From NCBI RefSeq assembly GCF_017873965.1, contig NZ_JAGGKT010000006.1, positions 1 through 64,000 on the forward strand: a stretch of DNA of 64,000 nt, written 5' to 3'. The notes below the pieces were generated by a model. That model did no database searches and was not told the DNA's origin. It saw only the letters and a program-made list of their open reading frames with translations. The stretch's first letter is position 1; every line of letters starts with the position of its first letter. This document shows positions 6,823 through 15,551 of this stretch, one piece after another. A program made the position numbers and the translations under genes. The stretch comes from Ammoniphilus resinae. Its GTDB lineage: Bacteria; Bacillota; Bacilli; Aneurinibacillales; RAOX-1.

Positions 6823-9576
6823 ATGGCTTACCAACCTGAAGCAGAGCTTGAAAAAAAATTACATACCCAACTTGTCAATCAAGGTTACAAAGCGGTTAAG
6901 ATTGCCGATTATGACGCGTTGTTAGCCAATTTTAAGCAGCAACTCAATCTATTCAATGAACATAAACTCAATGGACGACCCATAACAGATATAGAATTTA
7001 AAAGAATTCTTACGTTAATTGAGGGCAAAAGCATCTATGAATCAGCGAAAATCTTACGTGATAAGCTATTGATCGAAAGAGAAGATGGTACGCAATTATA
7101 TGTGGAGTTACTCAATACTAAAGAATGGTGCAAAAACCTTTTTCAAGTCACGACACAAACAACGGTGTCTGGAAAATATACCAATCGCTATGATGTGACG
7201 ATCCTAATTAACGGTTTACCACTCGTTCAAATTGAATTGAAACGAAGAGGACTCGACTTTAAAGAAGCCTTCAACCAAATTCAGCGTTATCGTCGACATA
7301 CGTTCCCTGGTTTGTATCGTTTCCTACAAATCTTTATCGTTAGTAACGGTGTCGATACCAAATACTTTTCCAACTCCGATTATGACATTCAATTTGGTTT
7401 CACTTTCTTCTGGACGGATGAAAATAATGAACTGATTACAAATCTACAAGATTTTGCTAGTGCATTCTTAAAGACTTGTCATATCGCCAAAATTCTTAGT
7501 CGCTATATGGTCATTAATGATACAGATAAAGCATTAATGGTCATGCGACCATACCAAGCCTATGCTGTTGAAGCACTTGTACAGCGTGCAACCGAAACAA
7601 ATAACAATGGTTTCATTTGGCATACAACGGGGTCTGGGAAAACATTAACCTCTTTTAAAGCTGGTCAAATCCTTGCTGACGAAGAAAGCATTAAAAAGGT
7701 ATTTTTTCTTGTTGACCGACAAGATTTAGATAGTCAAACCATTTCAGAATTTAACAAGTTCCAAAAAGGCTCTGTCGACCGTACAGATGAAACGTCGATA
7801 CTGATTGATCAAATCAAAGATCCTATGAAGCGTTTTATCGTGACAACGATTCAGAAGATGAACCATGCGATTAAGAGTCCCAAGTATGCCAAAATCATGG
7901 AACCTTATAAACAAGAGCATGTGGTCTTCATTATTGATGAATGTCACCGTAGCCAATTTGGGGATATGCGAAAACAAATCGATCGTCACTTCAAAAATGC
8001 TCAATACTTTGGATTTACAGGTACACCTCGTTTTGTAGAAAACAAAAGCCAAGATGGACGTACCACAGCCGACCTATTTGGAAAATGCCTACATCATTAC
8101 TTGATTAAAGATGCGATTCGTGATGGGAATGTTCTCGGCTTTTCAGTGGAATACATTCGCACCTTCAATGCACATATTGATGAAAATGATCAAACCAAAA
8201 TACAGGCTATCGATACAGATGAAGTATGGCATGATGAAAGACGCTTAAACCTTGTTGCCGACCATATTTTAAATAACCATGGTAGTCGTTCAAAAAGTAA
8301 AGGTTACTGTGCAATGTTTGCCGTGGATTCGATTCCAACCCTAATGAAGTACTACGATATTTTTAAGCAAAAGAACCATGATCTTAAAATTGCCGGCATT
8401 TATTCATATGGTCAAAACGAGGAAAGTGATGGTACAGAAGAGCATTCTCGTGAAGCATTAGATCGTATGATTAGTGACTATAACAAAATGTACGATACCG
8501 ATTTTTCAACAGATTCATGGGATCGTTACTTCTCGGATGTATCAAAAAAAGTGAAGAACGCACAAATTGATATTTTATTGGTTGTGAGAATGTTCTTAAC
8601 AGGTTTTGATAGTAAACCACTGAATACGTTATATGTGGATAAAAACATGGTTTATCATGACTTACTACAAGCTTATAGTCGTACTAACCGTGTAGAGAAA
8701 GCAACGAAGCCTTACGGAAATATTGTTTGCTACCGAAATTTAAAAGACAATACTGATGATGCGATCAAGCTATTCTCTAGAACCGATAATGTGAATACTG
8801 TATTAATGGGAAGTTATGATGAATACCTAAAAGCTTTTAGAGAAGCAGTAAAAAAATTAAGAGAAATTGCTGTCATCCCAGAAGAAGTGGATGAACTAGA
8901 ACGGGAAGAAGACAAACGTCATTTCATCATCGCATTCAAAAATGTCACGAAGTTGCTTCAACGTTTACAGTCATTTTCTGACTTTGAATTCGATGAATCC
9001 GAACTAAAGATTTCACAGCAATCATATGAAGATTACAAGAGCAAGTACTTCAAAGTATACGAAGATTTTAAGCGAAGAGAAGTTCCGAAAGAGTCAATAT
9101 TACATGATATTGACTTTGAGTTAGAGCTGATGCATACAGACCGAATCAATGTGGGTTATATCTTAAATTTGATTGCGAATCTATCCACTGAGGATAAGGA
9201 GTCAAGAGATAGAGAAATTCGCTTTATTAAACAAGAGTTAGACCATGCGTCCGATCCAAAGTTACGTTTAAAAATAGAATTAATTAAGAACTTCCTAGAC
9301 AAAGTTGCACCCGCTCTACAATCAAACGAATCCGTCATAGACGCATATAATCGCTACGAAGCAGAAATGAGCGAGCAAGAGCTAACCAAATTTGCTCAAG
9401 AGGTAGAGATTGAGGATACCGTATTACGTGAACAAGTCGCAACCTATGAATACTCAACCTTAATAGATAAAGGTTCAATAATGGATTCTTTATCTGGTAC
9501 ATTTCTGAAAAAGAATAAAGCAATCAAAGCCATAACGACATTTATCCATGAGTTTGCTGAAAAATATGGTGCTTAA
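6823..9576 (+). CDS. hsdR: Type I restriction enzyme, motor/nuclease subunit HsdR
   Basis: 917 residues. An N-terminal PD-(D/E)xK nuclease is visible (RYDVTILINGLPLVQIELK, about residues 125-145). The superfamily 2 motor follows with Walker A TTGSGKT near residue 268, DECHRSQ near residue 373, and motif III GFTGTPR. A C-terminal helical part contacts the methylase core. With HsdM and HsdS it cuts DNA lacking the host methylation pattern after ATP-driven translocation. The ATG has AGGAGG 6 nt upstream; a TATAAT hexamer lies at 6787-6792 with no good -35. Intact, so probably functional. Sequence style is closest to type IC enzymes. Confidence 0.92.
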   Translation: MAYQPEAELEKKLHTQLVNQGYKAVKIADYDALLANFKQQLNLFNEHKLNGRPITDIEFKRILTLIEGKSIYESAKILRDKLLIEREDGTQLYVELLNTKEWCKNLFQVTTQTTVSGKYTNRYDVTILINGLPLVQIELKRRGLDFKEAFNQIQRYRRHTFPGLYRFLQIFIVSNGVDTKYFSNSDYDIQFGFTFFWTDENNELITNLQDFASAFLKTCHIAKILSRYMVINDTDKALMVMRPYQAYAVEALVQRATETNNNGFIWHTTGSGKTLTSFKAGQILADEESIKKVFFLVDRQDLDSQTISEFNKFQKGSVDRTDETSILIDQIKDPMKRFIVTTIQKMNHAIKSPKYAKIMEPYKQEHVVFIIDECHRSQFGDMRKQIDRHFKNAQYFGFTGTPRFVENKSQDGRTTADLFGKCLHHYLIKDAIRDGNVLGFSVEYIRTFNAHIDENDQTKIQAIDTDEVWHDERRLNLVADHILNNHGSRSKSKGYCAMFAVDSIPTLMKYYDIFKQKNHDLKIAGIYSYGQNEESDGTEEHSREALDRMISDYNKMYDTDFSTDSWDRYFSDVSKKVKNAQIDILLVVRMFLTGFDSKPLNTLYVDKNMVYHDLLQAYSRTNRVEKATKPYGNIVCYRNLKDNTDDAIKLFSRTDNVNTVLMGSYDEYLKAFREAVKKLREIAVIPEEVDELEREEDKRHFIIAFKNVTKLLQRLQSFSDFEFDESELKISQQSYEDYKSKYFKVYEDFKRREVPKESILHDIDFELELMHTDRINVGYILNLIANLSTEDKESRDREIRFIKQELDHASDPKLRLKIELIKNFLDKVAPALQSNESVIDAYNRYEAEMSEQELTKFAQEVEIEDTVLREQVATYEYSTLIDKGSIMDSLSGTFLKKNKAIKAITTFIHEFAEKYGA

Positions 9577-9700
9577 TTGAGAGAGCTTCTGCTCTCTTTA
9601 TTTTTGTTATTTTTAAAAAGAACAAAAATATTCACCGGAAATGTTGTTATTTTTAAAAATAGCATTTATACTTAGGTTAAGACCCAATGGAGGTGAAAAT

Positions 9701-10321
9701 GTGAAGCTAGGCGATTGTACACAGCTCATACAAGGAGTGTCTGTGAATCGTTTTGAAACATGCGACTTAAATGAGGACAGTCTATCGGTTCGACTACTCA
9801 CATTGAAAGAATTTAACGAGACACTTGGTTTAAGCTATCGAATGTCACAGGAAAGAAGTACAGAAGTGGTTATTCGGAAAGACAAGCTAACCGCTGACCT
9901 TCTTACAGATACGACTAGTCTAATATGGCATACGCTAACCCAAAAGGTCGCCTATTTACCTGCCATACATAGTGGTTTACTTATATCCAATAATTTCATT
10001 AAAGTCCAATTCACAGATCCAGTAGATCTTTGGTTTTTGGAATGGTATCTTAATGAACACCCGACTATTCAAAAACAAATTGCTTCATTTTCAGAAGGAA
10101 GTGTCATTTCGTCACTCAAACTCTCCCATTTGAAGGATATCGGACTGGTATTACCTTCTCTAGAAAAGCAGCAATTCCTTGGGAAAATTGCTCAATTAAA
10201 AAAACGTAAGATAATGCTGATGAAAGAAAAAATGGAGCTACAACAACAATACCTTGACCAATCATTAATCCATACTATTGAATTATTAAATACCAGGAGG
10301 AACAAGCATGACAACAAGTGA
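9701..10321 (+). CDS. Half-length HsdS-like specificity protein (one TRD)
   Basis: 206 residues from a GTG with GGAGGTG 5 nt upstream; the longer frame to 9641 has no ribosome site. It reads as a single target-recognition domain (KLGDCTQLIQGVSVNRF at the N-terminus) followed by one conserved helical segment (residues about 155-195), where a full HsdS has two of each. It lies between hsdR and hsdM and overlaps the hsdM start by 14 bp, so it is translated with the operon. Half HsdS proteins can dimerise to replace a full subunit, so it may alter specificity or act as an alternate or inhibitory subunit. An ancestral duplication remnant is also possible. Confidence 0.75.
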   Translation: MKLGDCTQLIQGVSVNRFETCDLNEDSLSVRLLTLKEFNETLGLSYRMSQERSTEVVIRKDKLTADLLTDTTSLIWHTLTQKVAYLPAIHSGLLISNNFIKVQFTDPVDLWFLEWYLNEHPTIQKQIASFSEGSVISSLKLSHLKDIGLVLPSLEKQQFLGKIAQLKKRKIMLMKEKMELQQQYLDQSLIHTIELLNTRRNKHDNK

Positions 10322-11861
10322 AAAGCAGCGTCAACAACAAGCTGAATTACATAAAAAATTATGGGCTATGGCTAACGATTTACGTGGACAAATGGAAGCC
10401 TACGAGTTTAAAGACTACATTTTAGGGTTGATTTTCTACCGTTACTTATCCGAAAAAGTAGAAGATCGTGCGAATACCTTATTAAAAGAGGATAATATAA
10501 CGTTTGCAGAAGCATGGGAAAAAGAAGAATATCGTGAGGATTTATCATCATACTTAATTGATGAATTAGGATACGTAATCGAGCCAAAATACTTATTCTC
10601 TTATTTTCTAGCTGAAATTGAAAAAGGCTCAAAAGGTAATTTCGACGTGGAGCTTCTTCAAAACGGCGTCAAAGCCATTGAAGCATCAACCTTAGGAGCT
10701 GACAGTCAAGAAGATTTTCAAAACTTATTTGATGATATGGACTTAACATCCTCCAAATTAGGGCGAACTGTAAGTGATCGTTCAAAATTAATTGCTAAAG
10801 TAATTGTCAACATTGCTGAAATACCCTTCCTACAAGACGACGTAGAAATCGACATCTTAGGTGATGCTTATGAATATATGATTTCTCAATTTGCGGCTAA
10901 TGCTGGGAAAAAAGCTGGGGAATTCTATACGCCCCAACAAGTATCTAAAATCTTAGCAAAAGTCGTTACAGCTGGAAAAACAGAAATTCGTGACGTATAT
11001 GATGGTGCATGTGGATCAGGTTCATTACTATTACGTGTAGGTAAAGAAGCAAAAGTATACAAATACTATGGTCAAGAAAAGGTTTCAACGACGTACAACT
11101 TAGCTCGAATGAACATGTTACTACATGGCATCCCCTATCAACGCTTTGATATTAAAAATGCTGATACCATAGAAGAACCTCAACATCTAGAGCAACGCTT
11201 TGAAGCAATCGTTGCTAACCCTCCATACAGTGCGAAATGGAGTGCAGACGAAAAATTTACCGAAGATGAACGCTTTAGTGCTTATGCGAAACTAGCTCCA
11301 AAATCAAAAGCAGATTTTGCATTCATTCAACACTTTATTCATCAGTTGGATGACAGCGGTACGATGGCTGTAGTATTACCACATGGCGTACTATTCCGTG
11401 GAGCAGCTGAAGAAGCGATTCGAAAATACTTAATCGAAGAAAAAAACTATTTAGATGCAGTAATTGGTTTACCAGCTAACATCTTCTATGGTACAAGCAT
11501 CCCTACTTGTATCTTAGTATTCAAAAAATGTCGTAAACATGATGACAATGTTCTTTTCATTGATGCTTCCAATGAATTCGAAAAAGGTAAAAATCAAAAC
11601 CTTTTATCGGATGAACATGTAGATAAAATTATTACAACGTATTTAAGTCGTGAGACCATCAACAAATATTCATACCCAGCAACACTTGATGAAATCAAAG
11701 AGAACGATTATAACCTAAATATTCCTCGTTACGTGGATACTTTTGAAGAAGAAGCAGTAATTGATTTAAAAGCTGTAACGAAACGTTTAAAAGAGATTGA
11801 TGAAGAAATTTCAAAAGTAGATAAAGAATTAGAAAAGTACTTTAAAGAGTTAGGGGTGTAA
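10308..11861 (+). CDS. hsdM: Type I restriction-modification DNA methyltransferase subunit HsdM
   Basis: 517 residues. The N-terminal HsdM_N helical domain (residues 10-150) is followed by an N6-adenine methylase with SAM motif DGACGSGSLLL near residue 235 and catalytic NPPY near residue 303. Size and sequence resemble type IC HsdM. It methylates one adenine on each strand of the bipartite target defined by HsdS. AGGAGG precedes the ATG by 7 nt. It overlaps the half hsdS upstream and ends 3 bp before hsdS, indicating translational coupling. Confidence 0.95.
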   Translation: MTTSEKQRQQQAELHKKLWAMANDLRGQMEAYEFKDYILGLIFYRYLSEKVEDRANTLLKEDNITFAEAWEKEEYREDLSSYLIDELGYVIEPKYLFSYFLAEIEKGSKGNFDVELLQNGVKAIEASTLGADSQEDFQNLFDDMDLTSSKLGRTVSDRSKLIAKVIVNIAEIPFLQDDVEIDILGDAYEYMISQFAANAGKKAGEFYTPQQVSKILAKVVTAGKTEIRDVYDGACGSGSLLLRVGKEAKVYKYYGQEKVSTTYNLARMNMLLHGIPYQRFDIKNADTIEEPQHLEQRFEAIVANPPYSAKWSADEKFTEDERFSAYAKLAPKSKADFAFIQHFIHQLDDSGTMAVVLPHGVLFRGAAEEAIRKYLIEEKNYLDAVIGLPANIFYGTSIPTCILVFKKCRKHDDNVLFIDASNEFEKGKNQNLLSDEHVDKIITTYLSRETINKYSYPATLDEIKENDYNLNIPRYVDTFEEEAVIDLKAVTKRLKEIDEEISKVDKELEKYFKELGV

Positions 11862-11864
11862 GTT

Positions 11865-13073
11865 ATGAATGCTCCTAAGTTGAGATTCAAGGATTTTAAT
11901 GATGAGTGGAAAATGACTCTTCTTAGCAATTTAATGTCATTTAGTAATGGTATCAACTCCGATAAAGATAATTATGGTCATGGTCGTAAATTTATTAATG
12001 TATTAGACATCTTAAATAATAATTCGATAAGATATGACGATATTATTGGTTCTGTATCTGTTTCTCAAAAGGTTCAGGACTCTAACAAAGTTGAATATGG
12101 AGATTTGTTATTTCTTCGTAGTTCTGAGACTAGAGAAGATGTTGGTAAAAGCTCGGTTTATTTAGATAAAAATGATTTCGCTCTATTCGGTGGGTTTGTA
12201 ATTCGCGGTAAAAAACAAGGAGAGTACCATCCATACTTTCTAAAGCTTAATTTAGAATCTCCTAGAATTCGTCATCAAATTGGCTCTAAAGCAGGAGGGA
12301 GTACACGTTTTAACGTTAGTCAGTCAATTTTAAGCTCTATTGAAGTTTCTATGGCTTCTCAAAATGAACAACAAAAAATTGCAGAGTTCATGGATCATTT
12401 TGATCAGAAAACCAAACTACAACAAGAAAAAATCGAGTTGCTGAAAGAACAGAAAAAAGGTTATATGAAGAAGGTCTTTAGTCAGGAATTAAGGTTTAAA
12501 GATGCTAATGAACAAGATTATCCTGAATGGAAAAAAATAAAGCTAGGAAAGTTAACTAAAAAGACTGGTAAAAAAAATTCAGAAGGTATTAAATATCAAG
12601 TTGCAGCCATTAGTAACAAGAAAGGATTTACATTAGAAGGAGAAAGAAATTATTCAAATGCCGATGTTGATATAAAAGAATATAAGTTAGTCCATAAAGA
12701 TGAATTTGCTTATAATCCCGCTCGTATAAACGTTGGATCTTTTGGCTTTCAAAATGTGGCAGACATAGCGATAGTCAGTTCCCTATATGTAATTTTCAGA
12801 ACATTACCCACATTATCAAATGCATATTTAAAAGCTTATATGCACTCTGGTTATTTTAATCGAGACGTTATTAAAAATACGGAAGGCAGTGTTCGTGAAT
12901 ATTTATTCTACGAAAATTTTTCAAACATTAAAATTCCCTTTCCTTGTTTAGAAGAGCAAGAAAAAATAGCTACATTTTTATTGAAATTAGATTCCAAAAT
13001 TCAATTAGAAGAACAAAAATTAGAATCACTTCAAGAACAAAAGAACTGGTTCATGCAACAAATGTTCATCTAA
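11865..13073 (+). CDS. hsdS: Type I restriction-modification specificity subunit HsdS
   Basis: 402 residues with the full two-TRD layout. TRD1 covers about residues 1-165, the central conserved coiled coil about 166-205 (EQQKIAEFMDHFDQKTKL), TRD2 about 206-365, and the distal coiled coil about 366-402 (EEQEKIATFLLKLDSKIQL). It sets the two half-sites recognised by the complex. It begins 3 bp after hsdM and ends just before a bidirectional terminator and the rlmH attachment region. The internal repeat of the conserved regions is intact, with no frameshift. Confidence 0.93.
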   Translation: MNAPKLRFKDFNDEWKMTLLSNLMSFSNGINSDKDNYGHGRKFINVLDILNNNSIRYDDIIGSVSVSQKVQDSNKVEYGDLLFLRSSETREDVGKSSVYLDKNDFALFGGFVIRGKKQGEYHPYFLKLNLESPRIRHQIGSKAGGSTRFNVSQSILSSIEVSMASQNEQQKIAEFMDHFDQKTKLQQEKIELLKEQKKGYMKKVFSQELRFKDANEQDYPEWKKIKLGKLTKKTGKKNSEGIKYQVAAISNKKGFTLEGERNYSNADVDIKEYKLVHKDEFAYNPARINVGSFGFQNVADIAIVSSLYVIFRTLPTLSNAYLKAYMHSGYFNRDVIKNTEGSVREYLFYENFSNIKIPFPCLEEQEKIATFLLKLDSKIQLEEQKLESLQEQKNWFMQQMFI

Positions 13074-13090
13074 TTATCCAAACAACAAAA

Positions 13091-13130
13091 CAGCACCTCT
13101 CCTATTTTTCAAAGGAGGTGCTGTACTACT
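13091..13130. terminator. Bidirectional terminator between hsdS and rlmH
   Basis: CAGCACCTCTCC (13091-13102) pairs with GGAGGTGCTG (13114-13123) across a short loop. T-rich sequence follows on the plus strand and A-rich sequence lies on the other side. It would end both hsdS and rlmH transcription. It lies inside the presumed end of the SCC-like element. Confidence 0.7.
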
Positions 13131-13166
13131 TTTCCGGAAAAACCTCATTTACTTATGGTACGGTTC
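13130..13166 (-). other. Probable SCC-type attachment site at the rlmH 3' end
   Basis: On the minus strand the last codons of rlmH encode GEPYHK-stop and continue as GTAAATGAGGTTTTTCC. As I recall it, the staphylococcal att site encodes GEAYHK-stop followed by TGCGGTTT; the two match at most positions. The palindrome TTTTCCGGAAAA (13130-13141) immediately follows. A second copy, expected at the left end of the element, is not in the window. Confidence 0.55.
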
Positions 13167-13628
13167 ACCCTTATTAATCTTAAACCCACGGTAGATCTGC
13201 TCAAGTAAAATTAAACGGACGAGTTGGTGAGGGAAGGTCATTTTGGAGAAGGACATAAGTTGGTTGGCCCGTTGCAGGACAGCTGGGGTGAGCCCAAGGG
13301 AGCCTCCGATGATAAAGGCGATGGAGCTTTTGCCGTAGGTTGGTAGCTGGTCGAGTTGACTGGCCAACTTTTCGGATGACCATAATTCTCCTTCGATTGC
13401 CAACGCGATGACGTGCGTGTCCGGTTTTACATGGGATAAGATTCGATCCCCTTCCCTAACCTTTACTTGTTCCATTTCGGCGGGGCTTAGATTTTCCGGT
13501 GCTTTTTCATCGTTCACTTCCACCAACTGAACCTTCGCGTAAGCGGAAAGCCGCTTCATGTATTCATCGATCCCTAGTTTAAGGTATTTTTCTTTCAATT
13601 TCCCTACAGAAATAATTGTGATATGCAT
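13149..13628 (-). CDS. rlmH: 23S rRNA pseudouridine-1915 N3-methyltransferase RlmH
   Basis: 159 residues, the usual family length, with the SPOUT-fold C-terminus ([17 protein letters not shown] near residues 100-120) and the terminal [13 protein letters not shown] that contacts the ribosome. It methylates pseudouridine 1915 in helix 69 of 23S rRNA on 70S ribosomes. The ATG has GGGAGG 13 nt upstream; a TTG four codons earlier is too close to the ribosome site. Its 3' end is the integration target of SCC elements, and the island to the left abuts its stop codon. The gene is reconstituted intact. Confidence 0.95.
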   Translation of the reverse strand: MHITIISVGKLKEKYLKLGIDEYMKRLSAYAKVQLVEVNDEKAPENLSPAEMEQVKVREGDRILSHVKPDTHVIALAIEGELWSSEKLASQLDQLPTYGKSSIAFIIGGSLGLTPAVLQRANQLMSFSKMTFPHQLVRLILLEQIYRGFKINKGEPYHK

Positions 13629-13681
13629 AGCAACGTGCAAACCTCCCGATTTTATCTATCTTATTCCAGATTGGACTTGAA

Positions 13682-13777
13682 TTCGGACTCAACCACCACC
13701 TGCGTCTCACCAATCTCAGTCCAAATCAGGCCCGATTTCGGACTCAAAACACCGCTCTCCTCCAATTTCAGTCCGAA
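13682..13777. repeat. Two tandem hairpin repeat units (TTCGGACT...AGTCCGAA family)
   Basis: TTCGGACT at 13682-13689 and 13737-13744 pair with AGTCCAAA at 13718-13725 and AGTCCGAA at 13770-13777. Each unit can form a hairpin, and units are spaced 52-55 bp. The same family appears at 63643-63735, and a related architecture with another arm sequence at 23544-23660. Function unknown; REP/MITE-like. Confidence 0.7.
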
Positions 13778-13856
13778 TCTTAGAGAATTACAGTAAAGGC
13801 CCCTGAATCTGTCCGTAAAACAAAGAAAAACACCACAGCCACTCTAAGAAGAAACA

Positions 13857-13945
13857 TTATCCACAAAATTTATCCACATATCAACAGTATTGTGTTAGTG
13901 TTGTTCAATTTCGTCAACTTCGAACCTTTATTCACATGTGGATAA
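13857..13945. promoter_or_regulatory. DnaA-box cluster outside oriC
   Basis: Two exact TTATCCACA boxes (13857-13865 and 13870-13878), one TTATTCACA (13928-13936, one mismatch) and one exact TGTGGATAA (13937-13945) lie within 89 bp upstream of rlmH. Bacillus subtilis has similar DnaA-box clusters outside oriC that help limit initiation; I recall one near yydA (rlmH) there. A DnaA-titration or DnaA-regulated promoter role is inferred. Confidence 0.75.
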
Positions 13946-13949
13946 ACCT

Positions 13950-14117
13950 TTAGACAACCAAAAAGATTGGCTCTTCTTCACAAAAATCGCAGCGCGCGGG
14001 TACGGTCCAAGCAGTAAACGATGTTTCCGCCAACTTATATAGGTCTGGCGCATCCTCATATTCGTCTACGAATTCATCAATGGCGATCTCAATATGCTCT
14101 CTGCAGCAAACAAACAT
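13950..14117 (-). CDS. CxxH/CxxC small zinc-binding-type protein
   Basis: 55 residues beginning MFVCCREHIEIAIDEF, with CREH near the N-terminus and CDFC near the C-terminus. This matches the CxxH/CxxC small-protein family found next to rlmH and htrA in bacilli. The two pairs are suited to bind one zinc ion. GGAGG lies 10 nt upstream of this ATG; a longer frame to 14153 lacks a ribosome site. Function is unknown. It is transcribed leftward toward the DnaA-box cluster. Confidence 0.75.
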   Translation of the reverse strand: MFVCCREHIEIAIDEFVDEYEDAPDLYKLAETSFTAWTVPARCDFCEEEPIFLVV

Positions 14118-14223
14118 TTTGTCATTTCCTCCGGTTCCTATCAATAAATGCATTCATAGTATGCACCTTTCTTCACTCACAATAACCAGGCCCCACTTAA
14201 AACTAGCTAGGGCCTCGCACTTC

Positions 14224-15459
14224 CTACTCCCAATATAGCGGGAAGCTGGTTGACATCCGTTTTCCATCCCGGTAAAAAGTGACTTTGACGGCCTCACTCT
14301 GGCTTTTCTTATATAAATATTTACGCAGGCTGGCTGAATCGGATACTTTGGTATCTTCTAAGGCTACGATGACATCATAAGCTTGAAGACCTGTGTCACG
14401 GGACACACGCTTAACGACATCCATCACGACAATTCCTTCGGTCACTTCCGATGGAAGGTGCAAGGTTTTCTCCCAATGATAAGATGGGATGGTCTGAAGA
14501 TCTTTCGGATAGATTCCTAAGTAAGGGCGCTTCACCTTGCCATAGCGGATCAAATCCTCCATGATCGGCTTCACATCGTCGATTGGGATGGCGAATCCGA
14601 GTCCTTCAATTCCCTCCCGTGAGATCTTCAAACTATTAATGCCAATGACATCACCGTTAATATTAATCAGAGCCCCCCCGCTGTTCCCGGGGTTGATCGC
14701 GGCATCGGTCTGGATGACATCCAATTCCCAGTCATTTTGTCCGTCCTCGTCAACATCCAGGGGCATGCTGCGATCAACGGCACTGATAATCCCCTTCGTG
14801 ACAGTTCTTGAAAAGTGTAAGCCTAGCGGATTTCCAATAGCAATAGCCGGTTCACCGGCTTGCAGGGATTCCGAGGTGCCTAAGGTGGCTATGGTGACAT
14901 TACCCTTTACCGGGATTTTCAACACGGCAAGGTCTGTCAAGGGATCAGAGCCCATCACCTGGCCCGAAACCCGGCTTCCATCCGGTAGCGAGACCTCGAC
15001 TTCTTTGGCCCCTTTGATCACGTGATAATTGGTGACAATTAAAGCCTGTTTCCCATCGCTGGAAAAGATCACGCCCGAACCCGTCCCGCTTTCTACCGAT
15101 TGCGAGCTACGCGTCCAGAAGTCTTGCATATCCTGAATGTTGATGATCCCAACGACAGCATTTTCCGCTTTTTTCACTGCGTCGATGGAGTCTGACTCCA
15201 CTTTTACCTGGACAAGTTTTTGCACCCCGTCATCCAAGGTTTTCGCAGGGGTCACAGCCGTCGATAACACGGGAGCCTCGGAAATGGCTTGATTGGGTAA
15301 ACGAATATAGCCCGATTCTATCATTGTCGGTAGAAACTGCAGAACCATCAATCCACCTAGTGCTGCGGAAAGAAAACAAGTGAATAAAACAAAAAAAGTC
15401 CCAAATCGCCGCGGCTTCTGTCTTCTATAAAAACCCTCCTGCTCATCGTAGTATCCCAT
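14224..15459 (-). CDS. htrA: HtrA/DegP-like membrane-anchored serine protease (YycK/HtrC type)
   Basis: 411 residues. A basic cytosolic N-terminus and one membrane segment (about 20-40) are followed by a trypsin-like domain with His in TNYHVIKG, Asp in DLAVLKI and Ser in NPGNSGGALI. One PDZ domain occupies the last 100 residues. It degrades or refolds misfolded envelope proteins outside the membrane. It lies at the 3' end of the walRKHIJ group, the usual place in bacilli, but is separated from walJ by a small gene on the opposite strand, so it probably has its own promoter. AAAGGAG precedes the ATG. Confidence 0.93.
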   Translation of the reverse strand: MGYYDEQEGFYRRQKPRRFGTFFVLFTCFLSAALGGLMVLQFLPTMIESGYIRLPNQAISEAPVLSTAVTPAKTLDDGVQKLVQVKVESDSIDAVKKAENAVVGIINIQDMQDFWTRSSQSVESGTGSGVIFSSDGKQALIVTNYHVIKGAKEVEVSLPDGSRVSGQVMGSDPLTDLAVLKIPVKGNVTIATLGTSESLQAGEPAIAIGNPLGLHFSRTVTKGIISAVDRSMPLDVDEDGQNDWELDVIQTDAAINPGNSGGALININGDVIGINSLKISREGIEGLGFAIPIDDVKPIMEDLIRYGKVKRPYLGIYPKDLQTIPSYHWEKTLHLPSEVTEGIVVMDVVKRVSRDTGLQAYDVIVALEDTKVSDSASLRKYLYKKSQSEAVKVTFYRDGKRMSTSFPLYWE

Positions 15460-15551
15460 TTTTCCACTCCTTTCTTCCCACGAGGGTATAGGATTCTATC
15501 AATTAGGCTATTCTGTTAAAAGTATACCCATTCATAGAAAGGATGAAACCT

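Larger units (their letters stand above)
1..13148. mobile_element. SCC-like genomic island inserted at the 3' end of rlmH (left end outside the window)
   Basis: The segment is visibly more AT-rich than the core that follows and ends exactly at the rlmH stop codon. It carries a DUF927/Cch-like helicase, DUF960, DUF1643, a short RadC and a type I restriction-modification operon. In staphylococci these accompany the ccr recombinase genes of SCC elements, which integrate site-specifically at the last codons of rlmH (orfX). No ccr gene, resistance gene or left attachment repeat is visible here, so the element is incomplete in this window. It could alternatively be a plasmid-derived island that happens to end at rlmH, but gene set and site together favour an SCC relative. 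Confidence 0.65.
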
